Positions 1 to 8,016 of a DNA stretch of 24,290 nt are shown piece by piece. The stretch covers positions 1-24,290 of the forward strand of contig JAUXEE010000002.1 in assembly GCA_030618065.1 (NCBI GenBank), in the 5' to 3' direction. The notes under the pieces are model-generated. The model searched no databases. It was not told where the DNA came from and saw only the letters and a program-made list of their open reading frames with translations. Each line of letters opens with the position of its first letter. Position 1 is the first letter of the stretch. The DNA comes from Gemmatimonadota bacterium (GTDB lineage: Bacteria; Gemmatimonadota; Gemmatimonadetes; Longimicrobiales; Gaopeijiaceae). The position numbers and the translations under genes are program-made.

Positions 1-590
1 AGCCGGTTCATAGTCAGGGCAAGGTCGGCCCGGATGAGAAATCGCTCGGTCAAGAACCAACGTACCCCCCCACCCAGGGCGGTAATGAATCTGGCGCCGA
101 ACTCGAATCGGTCGCCAGGAAGCGGGAGGAGAGCATCGCTCTCACTCTCACCGGCGGCATCCCAGGCCATCCCCCCTCCTATGAAGAGGAAGGGGTTCAC
201 CCCTTTCCAGCTTCGGTCTCCCGTGAGGCTGAAGCGAATCCGGGCATCAAAGCTCAAGATCTTCGCATCCGCCTCTCCTACCACCATGTCCCCTTCCACA
301 CGGGTGGGATCCACGACGTCCCGGGTCGTGGGGCGGAATCCGAAAACCCCCTCCAGACCGAAGGCGCCACCCAGGTGAATGCCGTACCGGGCTCCAACGG
401 AGGGTCCGGGGCTTGGACCGTACCCGAAGCGGCCGGTTCCCTGGCTGGTGACGCCCAGAAAAATCCCGGCTTCCTGTTTGGTTTCGAAGAAACGGTAGGA
501 GGAGGGGATGGACTGACCTTCCGCCTGGTGAGGCATGAGGCCGGTCAGGAGCCCAACAAGGGCCAACGAAAAAATCGGAATTCGTGCCAT
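1..590 (-). CDS. Outer membrane beta-barrel protein (3' end outside window)
   Basis: The reading frame is open from an ATG at 590 down to the window edge, giving at least 196 residues without a stop. The N-terminus (MARIPIFSLALVGLLTG..., then QAEGQ) is a typical signal peptide, cleaved near residue 26. The mature part has alternating aromatic/glycine-rich strands such as GIHLGGAFGLEGVFGF, KGVNPFLFIGGGMAWD and GGGVRWFLTERFLIRADL. This is the pattern of an 8-stranded OmpA-like or 'outer membrane protein beta-barrel' domain, and the surface loops (for example DPTRVEGDMVVGEAD) are acidic. The length seen matches most of one such barrel, so only the last strands and perhaps a C-terminal extension are missing. 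It diverges from the SH3-repeat gene. No specific ligand or function can be inferred. No strong Shine-Dalgarno precedes the ATG. The plus-strand open frames over this region look like antisense shadows. Confidence 0.75.
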   Translation of the reverse strand, partial: MARIPIFSLALVGLLTGLMPHQAEGQSIPSSYRFFETKQEAGIFLGVTSQGTGRFGYGPSPGPSVGARYGIHLGGAFGLEGVFGFRPTTRDVVDPTRVEGDMVVGEADAKILSFDARIRFSLTGDRSWKGVNPFLFIGGGMAWDAAGESESDALLPLPGDRFEFGARFITALGGGVRWFLTERFLIRADLALTMNR

Positions 591-737
591 TATGATGTCA
601 GTTCCGGTGCCCTTTGGCTTCCGGCTGGAGGAGAACCTCAGAATTCGGAAAGCTATCGGCCAGGGATGGCCCCATGCAACGGGAATCATCGCAATTGACG
701 TCCCGGGACACCCCGGTCAGATTCAAACTGAGCCCCC

Positions 738-744
738 AAGGAGG
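738..744 (+). promoter_or_regulatory. Ribosome binding site deciding a TTG start
   Basis: AAGGAGG lies 8 nt upstream of TTG at 753. The in-frame ATG at 789 has no such site, so TTG 753 is preferred as start of the SH3-repeat protein. A weak sigma70-like pair lies further up (TTGACG at 695-700, then CAGATT at 718-723). Confidence 0.6.
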
Positions 745-752
745 CAAGTCCA

Positions 753-1820
753 TTGTTAAACACTTCTCCGACCCTCTTCGTTTCAGCTATGAAGGTTTTT
801 CGCTCTTTCGGTATCAGGCTCCCGGCTGCCTCCATGGTTTTGGCCCTTCTCTTTTCGGCTATGGTCGTTGAAGAGGCCCGGGGTCAGAACCGAGCCACCG
901 TGCGCGTGGAGGAGAACCTGCGGGCGGAGCCCCAGGGGTTGATCATAGGACGCCTCTTGGCCGGCTCGGTTTTCCACGTCGCTCAAGTACAGGGTCGGTG
1001 GGTGCAGCTCGACCTTCAAGGTTGGATCTGGACCCGGTCCGTCCAGGTGACGGACCGGGGGGGGTTCGATCTCACGGTATCCGCCGTGCCCCATGAGAAC
1101 CTTCGGGCAGAGCCGTCCGGGGCGGTTCTCGCCCGGCTGGCTGAGGGAGCGCTTTTGGAGAGGTTGGAGGACATACCGGGCTGGACCCGGGTGAGGCGTT
1201 TGGCCTGGGTTTGGGGTCCGTCCACCGATCTTGCCGGGGGGGACGAGTCGCTCCCGGCCCCCGCTTTCCCGGGTCCGGGAGGGGTCACAGGTGGAGAGGG
1301 CTGGTGGCGGAGCGGATCCGGGGGTGCTCCCATCCTCACGGGACCCGATGGGGACACCCTGGCTCTGGCCCGACCCGGGACCGAGCTCCAGCTGCTGGCC
1401 AGGCAGGGAAATTGGGTCCGGGTGCGGCTCGACGGATGGAGCTGGGCGCCATTGGGGGTGGATTCCGACTCGGTGAGCTCTAGCATCGTCTCGGAGGTGA
1501 TGCCCGAGGAGGTGATGCAGGATCCGGACGCCTACCGGGGCCAGATCGTAAGCTGGGAGCTTCAATTCGTTTCCCACGAGGAGGCGGAGCGGATTCGAAC
1601 GGACTTTTATGAGGGGGAGCCCTTCCTCCTCACCCGGGCCACATCTCCCAGTAGAACCTTTGTCTACGTTGCCGTCCCGCCGGAACGTCTGGCGGAGGTT
1701 CAGGGTCTAATCCCTCTGGAGCGGATCCGAGTGGTGGGCCGGATCCGCACTGGGGCAGCCGCCTTTACCGAGAACCCGATCCTGGACCTCATGGAGCTCA
1801 CCCGAATCTCAAGGAATTAG
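753..1820 (+). CDS. Exported protein with three SH3-like domains
   Basis: A 355-residue protein. The TTG start at 753 is chosen because of a perfect AAGGAGG 8 nt upstream; ATG 789 would give a 343-residue form. Residues 13-45 form a signal peptide with hydrophobic core ASMVLALLFSAMVV and likely cleavage at ARG-Q, so the protein is periplasmic or secreted. Three bacterial SH3-like repeats follow, at about 47-100, 105-150 and 185-237. Each has the 'ENLRAEPxGxxxxRLxxGxxxxxxxxxxxWxxVxLxGWxW' pattern, with motifs ENLRAEP (twice) and GWIW/AWVW/GWSW. SH3b repeats typically bind peptidoglycan or protein partners. The C-terminal 110 residues (EEVMQDPDAYRGQIVSWELQF..., RIRVVGRIRTG) look like an OB-type or mixed beta domain that I do not recognise. 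The stop is 15 nt before the lipoprotein protease gene, so the two are probably co-transcribed. Confidence 0.75.
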   Translation: MLNTSPTLFVSAMKVFRSFGIRLPAASMVLALLFSAMVVEEARGQNRATVRVEENLRAEPQGLIIGRLLAGSVFHVAQVQGRWVQLDLQGWIWTRSVQVTDRGGFDLTVSAVPHENLRAEPSGAVLARLAEGALLERLEDIPGWTRVRRLAWVWGPSTDLAGGDESLPAPAFPGPGGVTGGEGWWRSGSGGAPILTGPDGDTLALARPGTELQLLARQGNWVRVRLDGWSWAPLGVDSDSVSSSIVSEVMPEEVMQDPDAYRGQIVSWELQFVSHEEAERIRTDFYEGEPFLLTRATSPSRTFVYVAVPPERLAEVQGLIPLERIRVVGRIRTGAAAFTENPILDLMELTRISRN

Positions 1821-1835
1821 GAGCCTGTCCGCGTA

Positions 1836-4115
1836 ATGGGGCGCGAACCTCCCGTCGAAGGCCCAGCGATCTTCTTCCGTCACCTGCGCAGAGCCTCTCT
1901 GGGCCTTCTGGCCCTTGGCTCTCTTCTGTCTCTGCCCTCCTGCGGGGATGGAGGGCCCACAGGCCTCGATACCTCCAACCTGGAGATCAGGATGGTGCAG
2001 GGGGATGGCCAGGCTGCCGAGCCCGGGGCCTTGCTTCCCCTTCCTTTGGAAGTCCGGATTCAAAGGAAGGGGTCCGGGAGTGCGGTGGATGGCGCGAAGG
2101 TCCGGTGGGAAATCTTCGACGGCACCGGTGCGACCGTGGATTCCCCAGTCTCTGAGACAGACTCCCTCGGTTTGGCCTTTGCCAGGCTGACCCTTGGGCC
2201 CGCGCTGGGCACCTACCGGGTTCAGGCCTTTGTTCGGGGAATGGAATCCCCTCCGGTGGAGTTCTGGGCGGAGGCGATCCTGGTTCCCGAGCTCACCCAG
2301 ATCTCTTCCGATCCGGTCAAGGCCGGCGACACGCTCCTCATTCAGGGCTCCAACTTCAGCCTGGACCGGGATCGGAACGTAGTGACCTTCTCCGGGGTCC
2401 GGGGCCGGGTCGTGTCCTCCTCCCCCACAGAGCTTCATGTGGAGGTCCCCCGTTGCCTGTTGGCTCGTGATTATCAGCTTCGGGTTCAGATCGGAACCCT
2501 CACCACCGATCCTGCCCTTCTGGCGGTAGCGGGGGGGGGGGCGAGTCTTCTCCTGGACCGTGGTGAGGACCGGGTTCTGGATGCGTCCGAGGGCTTCGCC
2601 TGCCTCCACCTTCCCTCGGCTCCCGGAAGTCTCTATCTGGTGGTCCCCCACTCCACAGGCACCGTGGGAGGCGCCAAACATGGTTTCTCACTTGTCGGCC
2701 TGACCTCGGACGGCGTGTCGCCGGCTCCCTCCGTTCCGGGGCCCTTTCCGGCTCGAGGATGGGACGTCCAGGTGGCTGCCGGGGCGGCCCTGGGCCCGGA
2801 GCCGATCCTGGGTCCGGGGCGGAAGCTGGGTCCAGTTCTGGACGCCAGGGACCGTTGGGGCGAGCGGCTCAGGGCCTTGGAAGCGGAGCTTCTGGCCGAG
2901 GGGAGTTCTCCTCCGCCATGGGAGGCGCTGGAGGCTCCTCCACTGAAGGGCCCCTCCCCCCTTCCGGATTTGGGGGACGAGAGAAACTTCAAGGTCCTGA
3001 ACATCGACAACGAGTTCGACAGGGTGACGGCCAGGGTCCGATATATCTCAGACCACTCCCTGGTCTATTTGGACGAAAAGGTCCCCGGAGGGGGATTCAC
3101 CGATCTGGATCTGGCGGCCCTGGCCCAGGAATTCGAGGAGCCGGTCTACCCCACCATCACCGGAGCGTACGGTCACGAATCGGATCTGGACGACAATGAC
3201 CGAGTGATCATCCTTTTCACTCCTTCCGTGAATCGCCTCACCGAACCGGGCTCGGACGGATTCGTAGGAGGTTTCTTCTTCGGACTGGATCTTTTGGAAG
3301 GCAGGAAGGGAAGCAACGAAGGGGAGATCTTCTACGCGATGGTGCCGGATCCGAAGGGAGAAGAGGGGCCTGTCATCGGCAAGTACACCGCCCTCAGCAC
3401 CATCCCGGCGGTTTTGGCCCACGAATTCGAACACATGGTCCACTTCAACCAGAGAATATTGCTGAGGGGGGCGGAATCTCAGGAGGCGCTCTGGTTGTCC
3501 GAGGCGCTGGCCCAAATGGCTGAGGACCTGGTTGGAGCGGTCTTCGAAGAGGCCCACCGGCCGGCGAAAGCCTACCAGTACCGAGTGGGGAACTGGCTCC
3601 GAGCGCGGCGCTTCCTGGAGGATCCGGGGCAGGTGAGTGCCCTTGCATCCGTGCCCCCCGGCACTCTGGCTGAGCGGGGGGCGGGCTGGCTCCTTTTGAA
3701 GCAGGTTTCCGGGAGGTCCGGCCAGGAAGCCCTTCTACGCGTCCTTGTCTCTTCTGCCTTGACGGGTACCGAAAACCTCACGGAGGCCGTGGGCCTGGGG
3801 TGGGAGGAGCTGGTGGCCGATTGGACGGGTTCTCTCTTCCTGGATGGAACCGGCGTCCCCGTACGTCCGGAGTTGAGGGTTTCCGGTGTGAATCTCAGAG
3901 CCGTCCTCTCCGGATCGGATGGTGCCTACCCTCTCAAGCCAATGGCCTTTGGGGAGGAGTCGGCCCTCTTTTCCGGGACCCTCTGGTCTTCTGCCCCGAA
4001 CTATTTCATCATTAGTCCACCTGTCGGCGGCGTGGTGTTGAGCGCCAGCGGGCCGATGGGTGGGTTACCCGAGGCTACCATGGGCCTTCAAGTCCTTGTA
4101 GTCCGCCTTCAATGA
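1836..4115 (+). CDS. Lipoprotein metalloprotease with Ig-like and IPT/TIG domains
   Basis: A 759-residue protein. The N-terminus (HLRRASLGLLALGSLLSLPSC) ends in a lipobox with Cys36 as predicted lipidation site, so it is an exported lipoprotein. Residues about 45-145 look like a bacterial Ig-like domain (PLPLEVRIQRKGSGSAVDGAKVRWEI...). Residues about 151-232 are an IPT/TIG domain (ITQ-SSDPVKAGDTLLIQGSNF...). The protease core carries HEFEH at 529-533, followed by Glu556 in WLSEALAQ, a zincin HExxH...E arrangement resembling the M30 (hyicolysin-like) group. The N-terminal half of the catalytic region (about 385-520) has the typical 'NIDNEFDRVTARVRYISDHSLVYLDE' start of such enzymes. It probably acts at the cell surface on unknown protein substrates. 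The start ATG at 1836 has a weak GGAG site and follows the SH3 gene by 15 nt. It carries a partial copy of the dispersed repeat within its signal peptide. Confidence 0.75.
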   Translation: MGREPPVEGPAIFFRHLRRASLGLLALGSLLSLPSCGDGGPTGLDTSNLEIRMVQGDGQAAEPGALLPLPLEVRIQRKGSGSAVDGAKVRWEIFDGTGATVDSPVSETDSLGLAFARLTLGPALGTYRVQAFVRGMESPPVEFWAEAILVPELTQISSDPVKAGDTLLIQGSNFSLDRDRNVVTFSGVRGRVVSSSPTELHVEVPRCLLARDYQLRVQIGTLTTDPALLAVAGGGASLLLDRGEDRVLDASEGFACLHLPSAPGSLYLVVPHSTGTVGGAKHGFSLVGLTSDGVSPAPSVPGPFPARGWDVQVAAGAALGPEPILGPGRKLGPVLDARDRWGERLRALEAELLAEGSSPPPWEALEAPPLKGPSPLPDLGDERNFKVLNIDNEFDRVTARVRYISDHSLVYLDEKVPGGGFTDLDLAALAQEFEEPVYPTITGAYGHESDLDDNDRVIILFTPSVNRLTEPGSDGFVGGFFFGLDLLEGRKGSNEGEIFYAMVPDPKGEEGPVIGKYTALSTIPAVLAHEFEHMVHFNQRILLRGAESQEALWLSEALAQMAEDLVGAVFEEAHRPAKAYQYRVGNWLRARRFLEDPGQVSALASVPPGTLAERGAGWLLLKQVSGRSGQEALLRVLVSSALTGTENLTEAVGLGWEELVADWTGSLFLDGTGVPVRPELRVSGVNLRAVLSGSDGAYPLKPMAFGEESALFSGTLWSSAPNYFIISPPVGGVVLSASGPMGGLPEATMGLQVLVVRLQ
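1881..1900 (+). repeat. Partial copy (C) of dispersed 33-bp repeat
   Basis: The 20 bases CACCTGCGCAGAGCCTCTCT match the right half of the repeat at 16037-16069 with one mismatch, in the same reading frame (HLRRASL), inside the lipoprotein signal peptide. Confidence 0.45.
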
Positions 4116-4191
4116 TGCCATGAATCTTCCAAAGGGAGATCTCGTAGGGAGTTCTTGACACAGGCACCCTTCCACCCGCGAGCCGACCGCC

Positions 4192-4965
4192 ATGCGTTGC
4201 TCAACTTGCGGTGAAACCCTTGAGGCCGGAACAACTCGGTGTCCCACCTGTGGTGCGGCCGCCTCCGCCGGATTGCACCTGCACTCCAGTGTGCGCCGGT
4301 GCCCAAGATGCGGGTACCAGGGAGACGGGATTCCCTATTTCAAGCGGTCCTCCCACATTGCCCTTCTCATCGGGGTGAGCCTCTTCACCTACGGCCTGGG
4401 GGGGCTCGGGTACTGGCTGTTCCGACGAAACCGGGTGATCTGTCCAAACTGTGGCCTGGCCTGGCACATGTACCAACAGGCGCTTCCGCCGGCTCCTGAG
4501 GAGAGAACGCCAGCCCTCATGGCTGTGGAGAATCTTCCACCCCTCCCCCGGGGCGGGCTGTTGAGGCGGATCTTCGGGGTGGGACTGATTCTTCTCGCCA
4601 CCATCCTGGTGGTGGTGGGTATCGTGGAGGCGGAGGCTGCTGCCATCGCTGTTGGAAGCGTGGTCGGTGTGACGGGCACAGGGTCGTTCTGGTGGGGTCT
4701 GAAAGGCCTCAATGATAGGCGGAAAGCTCTCATGCAGCGCCTTCAACAGAAGGTGTTGCGCCTGGCCACCCACAGAGGTGGGACGCTGACGGTCACCGAG
4801 GTCGCTTCCGACATGAACCTCTCTTTGCCGGCAGCGGAGAAAGTCCTTGTCGCCATGGACGACGGCTTCCGTGTCCGGTCGGAGATTTCCAAGGACGGCA
4901 TTCTCTACTACGAATTCCCCGAGGTGGTGCACAGGGCAGAGCTGGGGCCTGGGACTCAGGACTGA
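4192..4965 (+). CDS. Zinc-ribbon membrane protein with C-terminal winged-helix-like part
   Basis: A 257-residue protein not matching a named family that I know. The N-terminus has a pair CSTCG...CPTCG (residues 3-21), then CPRCGYQG (about 38-45) and CPNCGLAWH (about 84-92): one double zinc ribbon and a second split ribbon whose halves flank a hydrophobic hairpin (about 53-78, IALLIGVSLFTYGLGGLGYWLF). Two more membrane segments lie at about 123-168 (ILLATILVVVGIVEA..., AIAVGSVVGVTGTGSFWWGL). The C-terminal 80 residues (RLQQKVLRLATHRGGTLTVTEVASDMNLSLPAAEKVLVAMDDGFRVRSEISKDGILYYEF) resemble a winged-helix module: helix, helix-turn-helix at TVTEVASDMNLSLPAAEKVL, then a beta wing. It could be a membrane-anchored metal- or redox-dependent regulator, but this is inference. 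No clear Shine-Dalgarno precedes the ATG. Confidence 0.65.
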   Translation: MRCSTCGETLEAGTTRCPTCGAAASAGLHLHSSVRRCPRCGYQGDGIPYFKRSSHIALLIGVSLFTYGLGGLGYWLFRRNRVICPNCGLAWHMYQQALPPAPEERTPALMAVENLPPLPRGGLLRRIFGVGLILLATILVVVGIVEAEAAAIAVGSVVGVTGTGSFWWGLKGLNDRRKALMQRLQQKVLRLATHRGGTLTVTEVASDMNLSLPAAEKVLVAMDDGFRVRSEISKDGILYYEFPEVVHRAELGPGTQD

Positions 4966-4978
4966 GGACTCTCGTCAC

Positions 4979-5917
4979 TCAGCTCCTTCTTTCCCCTCCC
5001 ATCCGGGCCAAGGCCAACCCTGCCAGAACCACCACTGCCCCCAGAAGCTGAAGGGGTCGTGGTACCTCCTCCAGCCATACCCAGGCTACCGCCAGAGCCA
5101 CCACGGGTGTGAGATTCGCGTAAGCGGCCGTACGGGAGTTTCCGATTCTCTGCACCCCTCTGTACCAAAGGATATAGGCCAGGCCGATGGCCAGGATTCC
5201 GGCGTAACCTACCCCGAGCCAGGTGAATGGAGAGACTTGGTCGAGGGGGGCTTGGAGGAGGGAGGGGAAGCCCAGGATCACCAAGCCGAAGGAGCCGACC
5301 CAAAGGGTCCAGGCCGTGACCGGAAGGGAGCCATACTTCCGGATCATCCCCCGTGAGCCCACGCTGTAAGCGGACCAGGTGATGGCGGCCCCGATCATGA
5401 GGAGGTCTCCCTTCAAGGTGGAGCTATGGATTCCCAGTGCCATCCCCCCGCCAAGGACCACAAGGGAGATTCCCGAGAGGGTCGCCAGAATCCCGAACCA
5501 AACCAGAGCCCCGGGATTCTCGTGCCCTCTGAGGGTGGAAAAGGCCAGGGTCCAAACGGGGGTGGTGGCCAGGAGGATGCTGGTGTTTCCGGCTGAAGTG
5601 GCGTCTATTCCGAAGATGAAGAAGCCCTGGTAGACAACGTTCCCGAAAACTCCGAGGATCACCAGGCGGGGCCAGTCCGCCTTCTCTGGCCAGGAAACTC
5701 CTCCCCTCGCTCTCATGGCGAGGAAGACGGTGAGGGCAGCCAGTGGAAAACGCAGGGCGTTGAAGGCCAGGGGGGGGAGTTCGACCAGGGAGGCTTTGAT
5801 GAAAGGGAAGTTGATTCCCCAGATGAGGACCATGAGAAGAAGACCCAGGTCCGTGGACGCCTGGTTCAGGGGGGGAGTCGCCGGGCCCAAGCTCCGGCCG
5901 TTGTATTTTTCAGACAC
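4979..5917 (-). CDS. EamA/DMT-family membrane transporter
   Basis: A 312-residue protein starting at a GTG (5917) with an AAAGG element about 10 nt upstream. It has two EamA (DUF6-type) repeats of about 140 residues, each with five predicted membrane helices. The first starts at LGLLLMVLIWGINFPFIKASL, with the typical 'WGxNFxxxK' entry and PLAFNALRFPLAALTVFLAM. The second starts at KGDLLMIGAAITWSAYSVGSR and ends in ALAVAWVWLEEVPRPLQLLGAVVVLAGLALAR, the usual 'EE.P...Q.lGa.li..G' signature. Members export or import small metabolites such as amino acids or nucleobases; the substrate cannot be told from sequence. It is convergent with the zinc-ribbon gene (13 nt between stops) and divergent from the TPR gene, with about 50 nt between the starts. 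Confidence 0.85.
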   Translation of the reverse strand: MSEKYNGRSLGPATPPLNQASTDLGLLLMVLIWGINFPFIKASLVELPPLAFNALRFPLAALTVFLAMRARGGVSWPEKADWPRLVILGVFGNVVYQGFFIFGIDATSAGNTSILLATTPVWTLAFSTLRGHENPGALVWFGILATLSGISLVVLGGGMALGIHSSTLKGDLLMIGAAITWSAYSVGSRGMIRKYGSLPVTAWTLWVGSFGLVILGFPSLLQAPLDQVSPFTWLGVGYAGILAIGLAYILWYRGVQRIGNSRTAAYANLTPVVALAVAWVWLEEVPRPLQLLGAVVVLAGLALARMGGERRS

Positions 5918-5969
5918 TCCCCGTACCTTTCAAAAACCCCCTCCTTCCTGGTGATTACACCCGGAATCT

Positions 5970-7793
5970 ATGACTCTTTCCGATATCGTCTACCTGGAAT
6001 CCTATCGAGGGCGGAGGGACGCCCGGTTTCGGCGCACGCTAGCACTCCATGGCTACGAAGCGGACCGGTCGAAGATCCTCCAGCATCTCTGGCAAGCCCT
6101 CTTCCTTGTCGAGGCCGACCGGGGAGCCGTTGTGTGGCTGGATGAATATGGGCCCGGGTTGGCCCATCCACACACTCTCCTGGACCTCGCAGCCGATCGT
6201 CCTCGGCGCTCCTTCTCTCCGATTCTTCTCCGTAATGCGTGGGATATGGGAGTTCCGGGGCTTTTGGATCTTCCTTCACTCCATGGCCGGTGGGAGAGGT
6301 TGGGAGAGGGGATTGCCAGCGCATGCGCGGTAGCCCTCGGGAGTGACGGCCCCCGTTCGTGGTTCCTCGTAGTGGACTCGCTGACCCCCCGCCCGACTCT
6401 GACCAAAGGGGTGGTGGGAGAGTTGATGTTTCTGGCGGGCGAGGTCGCATCCGTTGTCCTGCACCGGGATCTGGCCAAAGTGCATGGGTCTTTGGAGTCC
6501 CAAGGCCCTGAAGAAAATGGGTTTCAGAGCGAACCCGGCTCTTTCCCAGGGTGGCCCGTTCTAAGGGATCTGGAGGATCGCGAAAGGGACGACGAGGTGA
6601 GCCGGAGAATTGGGAGCCGGTTCTTGGTCGCCCGGGTCGTCAGAGGGATCGTCGAGGATGAGCTGGTGTCGGATCCTGAGTCGATCAGCCATCAGGTCAA
6701 GGGCGTTCGGGAGGAGCTGGAATCCCACGACGAACACGACGAAAATGATGCTGAGGCCAGGGTGTGGGACCGGGTTCTTCGGGCGGTGGCAACCTCCGAC
6801 CATGGGGGGTTGGTGGCCTCTATGTTGGAGTGGGGAAGGGTGGTGGAGGGGTTGGGGCATCTGAATGGGGCTTTGGAGATCCTTGGGTTGGCCTATGAGC
6901 TGGCGAAAGCCACCGGGTCTGCCGACGCTGCGGCCGACGCAGCTCGTTTCCAAGGGAAAGTGCTCCGAACCCGGGCGGAGTGGGCTCGATCCGTGGCCTG
7001 GTATGACGTTGCCAGAAGGGTTGCGGAGGAAGCCGGGAACCGCGGGAAGCTGGCGACGGTGCTGGACGGGCTGGCGAATGTGTACAGGGACCGGGGGAAC
7101 TTGCCTCGTGCCAGAGAGGTCCTCCAGGAGGTAATGGAGATCGGGCGGGAAAGTGGGGATCGGTATGCCCTGGCCATCGCCCACCATGACCTCATGACTG
7201 TCGAGAAGCTGAGTGACAACCTGGTCGCAGCGATCCAACACGGCTGGCTCGCTGTGCAGAGCTATGACTCCAGGGACGGCAGGTTGAGGGCTCTCTTCGA
7301 CCTGGCGGGAGTTCTCAGGGAAAGCGGTGAGCTTTCGGCGGCCTGGGACGCGTATTCAGTAGTCGCGGGCCAGGTTGAGGGCCTGGAGGCGCGAATCCTG
7401 GCTCTGGATGCTCTGGCCTTCGTTGCTGCGTTGAGGGGTGACCGGGGGCAGCATCAACTCTTGAGGGCTAGGCTGGACAGTGAGGGTTGGGAGGAGGTGT
7501 CCCCCGTGTATCGCGGGCAAGTCCTGTTTTACCGGGGATTGTCCTGCCGGGCCCTGGGGGAGGAGGGGGAAGGCAGGACTTGGATCAGCAAGGCCCTGGC
7601 TTTCGCAGAGGAACACGGCCTGAGCAAGCTCATCTTCGATGCCGAGGCAGCGTTGAAAGAGAGCGCCTCTGTCCCGGCCATTCCGACGGCTCAGCCCATG
7701 TACCAGGATTCCCCTCCGGAGGAAATCCTGGGAGTTCGCCAGGGCCTCCGGGAGATGAAGGAGACCCTGGCGGGCGTGGAAGGGTCCGGCTAG
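5970..7793 (+). CDS. Large GAF-like / tetratricopeptide-repeat protein
   Basis: A 607-residue soluble protein without signal peptide. Residues about 25-170 (SKILQHLWQALFLVEADRGAVVWLDEYGPG..., SACAVALGSDGPRSWFLVVDSLTPRPTLTKGVVGELMFLAGEVASVVL) read like a GAF-type sensory domain: a helix, a strand ending in VVWLDE, and a final helix. Residues about 180-255 are charged and include an acidic stretch (EELESHDEHDENDAEARVWD). Residues about 260-565 form a helical array with TPR signatures, for example GNRGKLATVLDGLANVYRDR followed by GNLPRAREVLQEVMEIGRES, and SAAWDAYSVVAGQVEG. The end (EILGVRQGLREMKETL) may form another helix. There is no catalytic or DNA-binding motif. TPR arrays bind peptides or protein partners. 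Its stop codon overlaps by 4 nt that of the small HTLGSGN-repeat lipoprotein, and the AraC-type regulator follows. A peptide-sensing or scaffold role is a guess. The ATG at 5970 has only a weak ribosome site. Confidence 0.7.
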   Translation: MTLSDIVYLESYRGRRDARFRRTLALHGYEADRSKILQHLWQALFLVEADRGAVVWLDEYGPGLAHPHTLLDLAADRPRRSFSPILLRNAWDMGVPGLLDLPSLHGRWERLGEGIASACAVALGSDGPRSWFLVVDSLTPRPTLTKGVVGELMFLAGEVASVVLHRDLAKVHGSLESQGPEENGFQSEPGSFPGWPVLRDLEDRERDDEVSRRIGSRFLVARVVRGIVEDELVSDPESISHQVKGVREELESHDEHDENDAEARVWDRVLRAVATSDHGGLVASMLEWGRVVEGLGHLNGALEILGLAYELAKATGSADAAADAARFQGKVLRTRAEWARSVAWYDVARRVAEEAGNRGKLATVLDGLANVYRDRGNLPRAREVLQEVMEIGRESGDRYALAIAHHDLMTVEKLSDNLVAAIQHGWLAVQSYDSRDGRLRALFDLAGVLRESGELSAAWDAYSVVAGQVEGLEARILALDALAFVAALRGDRGQHQLLRARLDSEGWEEVSPVYRGQVLFYRGLSCRALGEEGEGRTWISKALAFAEEHGLSKLIFDAEAALKESASVPAIPTAQPMYQDSPPEEILGVRQGLREMKETLAGVEGSG

Positions 7794-7942
7794 TTCCCGG
7801 AACCCAGCGTGTGGTTCCCGGAACCGAGCGTGTGGTTTCCGGAGCCGAGGGTGTGGTCGGGGCCCGTGGGGGAGGTGCAGGCAGTCGCGGCCAACGCCAG
7901 CGTAACGATCATGGCGGTCAGGAAAAGGCGCACCTTCTTCAT
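7790..7942 (-). CDS. Small lipoprotein with three HTLGSGN repeats
   Basis: A 50-residue precursor. MKKVRLFLTA starts a textbook lipoprotein signal peptide ending in the lipobox LAATAC (Cys22). The predicted mature part has only 29 residues: CTSPTGPD followed by three perfect tandem HTLGSGN heptapeptides and the stop. Residue +2 after Cys is Thr, not Asp, so outer-membrane sorting would be expected under E. coli rules. The start at ATG 7942 rather than 7987 is decided by GAGGAG 5 nt upstream and by the signal peptide beginning at MKK. The TAG stop shares the palindrome CTAG with the TAG of the convergent TPR gene. All differences among the three 21-bp coding repeats are synonymous, which supports a real, selected product. 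The function is unknown. A displayed or released peptide (signal, pheromone-like or binding tag) is possible but unproved. Confidence 0.75.
   Translation of the reverse strand: MKKVRLFLTAMIVTLALAATACTSPTGPDHTLGSGNHTLGSGNHTLGSGN
7793..7855 (-). repeat. Three tandem 21-bp repeats encoding HTLGSGN
   Basis: Units are 7835-7855, 7814-7834 and 7793-7813 in coding order. They differ only at third codon positions: ACC/ACG, CTC/CTG, GGC/GGT, GGA/GGG. The peptide unit is identical in all three. Confidence 0.95.
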
Positions 7943-7947
7943 TGGAT

Positions 7948-7953
7948 CTCCTC
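7948..7953 (-). promoter_or_regulatory. Ribosome binding site of the small lipoprotein
   Basis: GAGGAG on the minus strand lies 5 nt before ATG 7942. It decides this start over the in-frame ATG at 7987, which has no such site and would put an unlikely 15-residue extension before the signal peptide. Confidence 0.7.
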
Positions 7954-8016
7954 GGTTTCTGTGCCAGGAAACGAGTCCCGCTCTCATGGGGGCTCTGAAT
8001 AGATGGACATAACGTT

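Noticed and set aside
34..698. Plus-strand open frames at the left edge
   Set aside because: They are antisense to the beta-barrel gene, which has a signal peptide and amphipathic strands, and they are Pro/Arg/Ser-rich shadows.
4155..4160. TTGACA upstream of the zinc-ribbon gene as a promoter
   Set aside because: No -10-like hexamer lies 15-19 nt downstream; the region is GC-rich up to the ATG.
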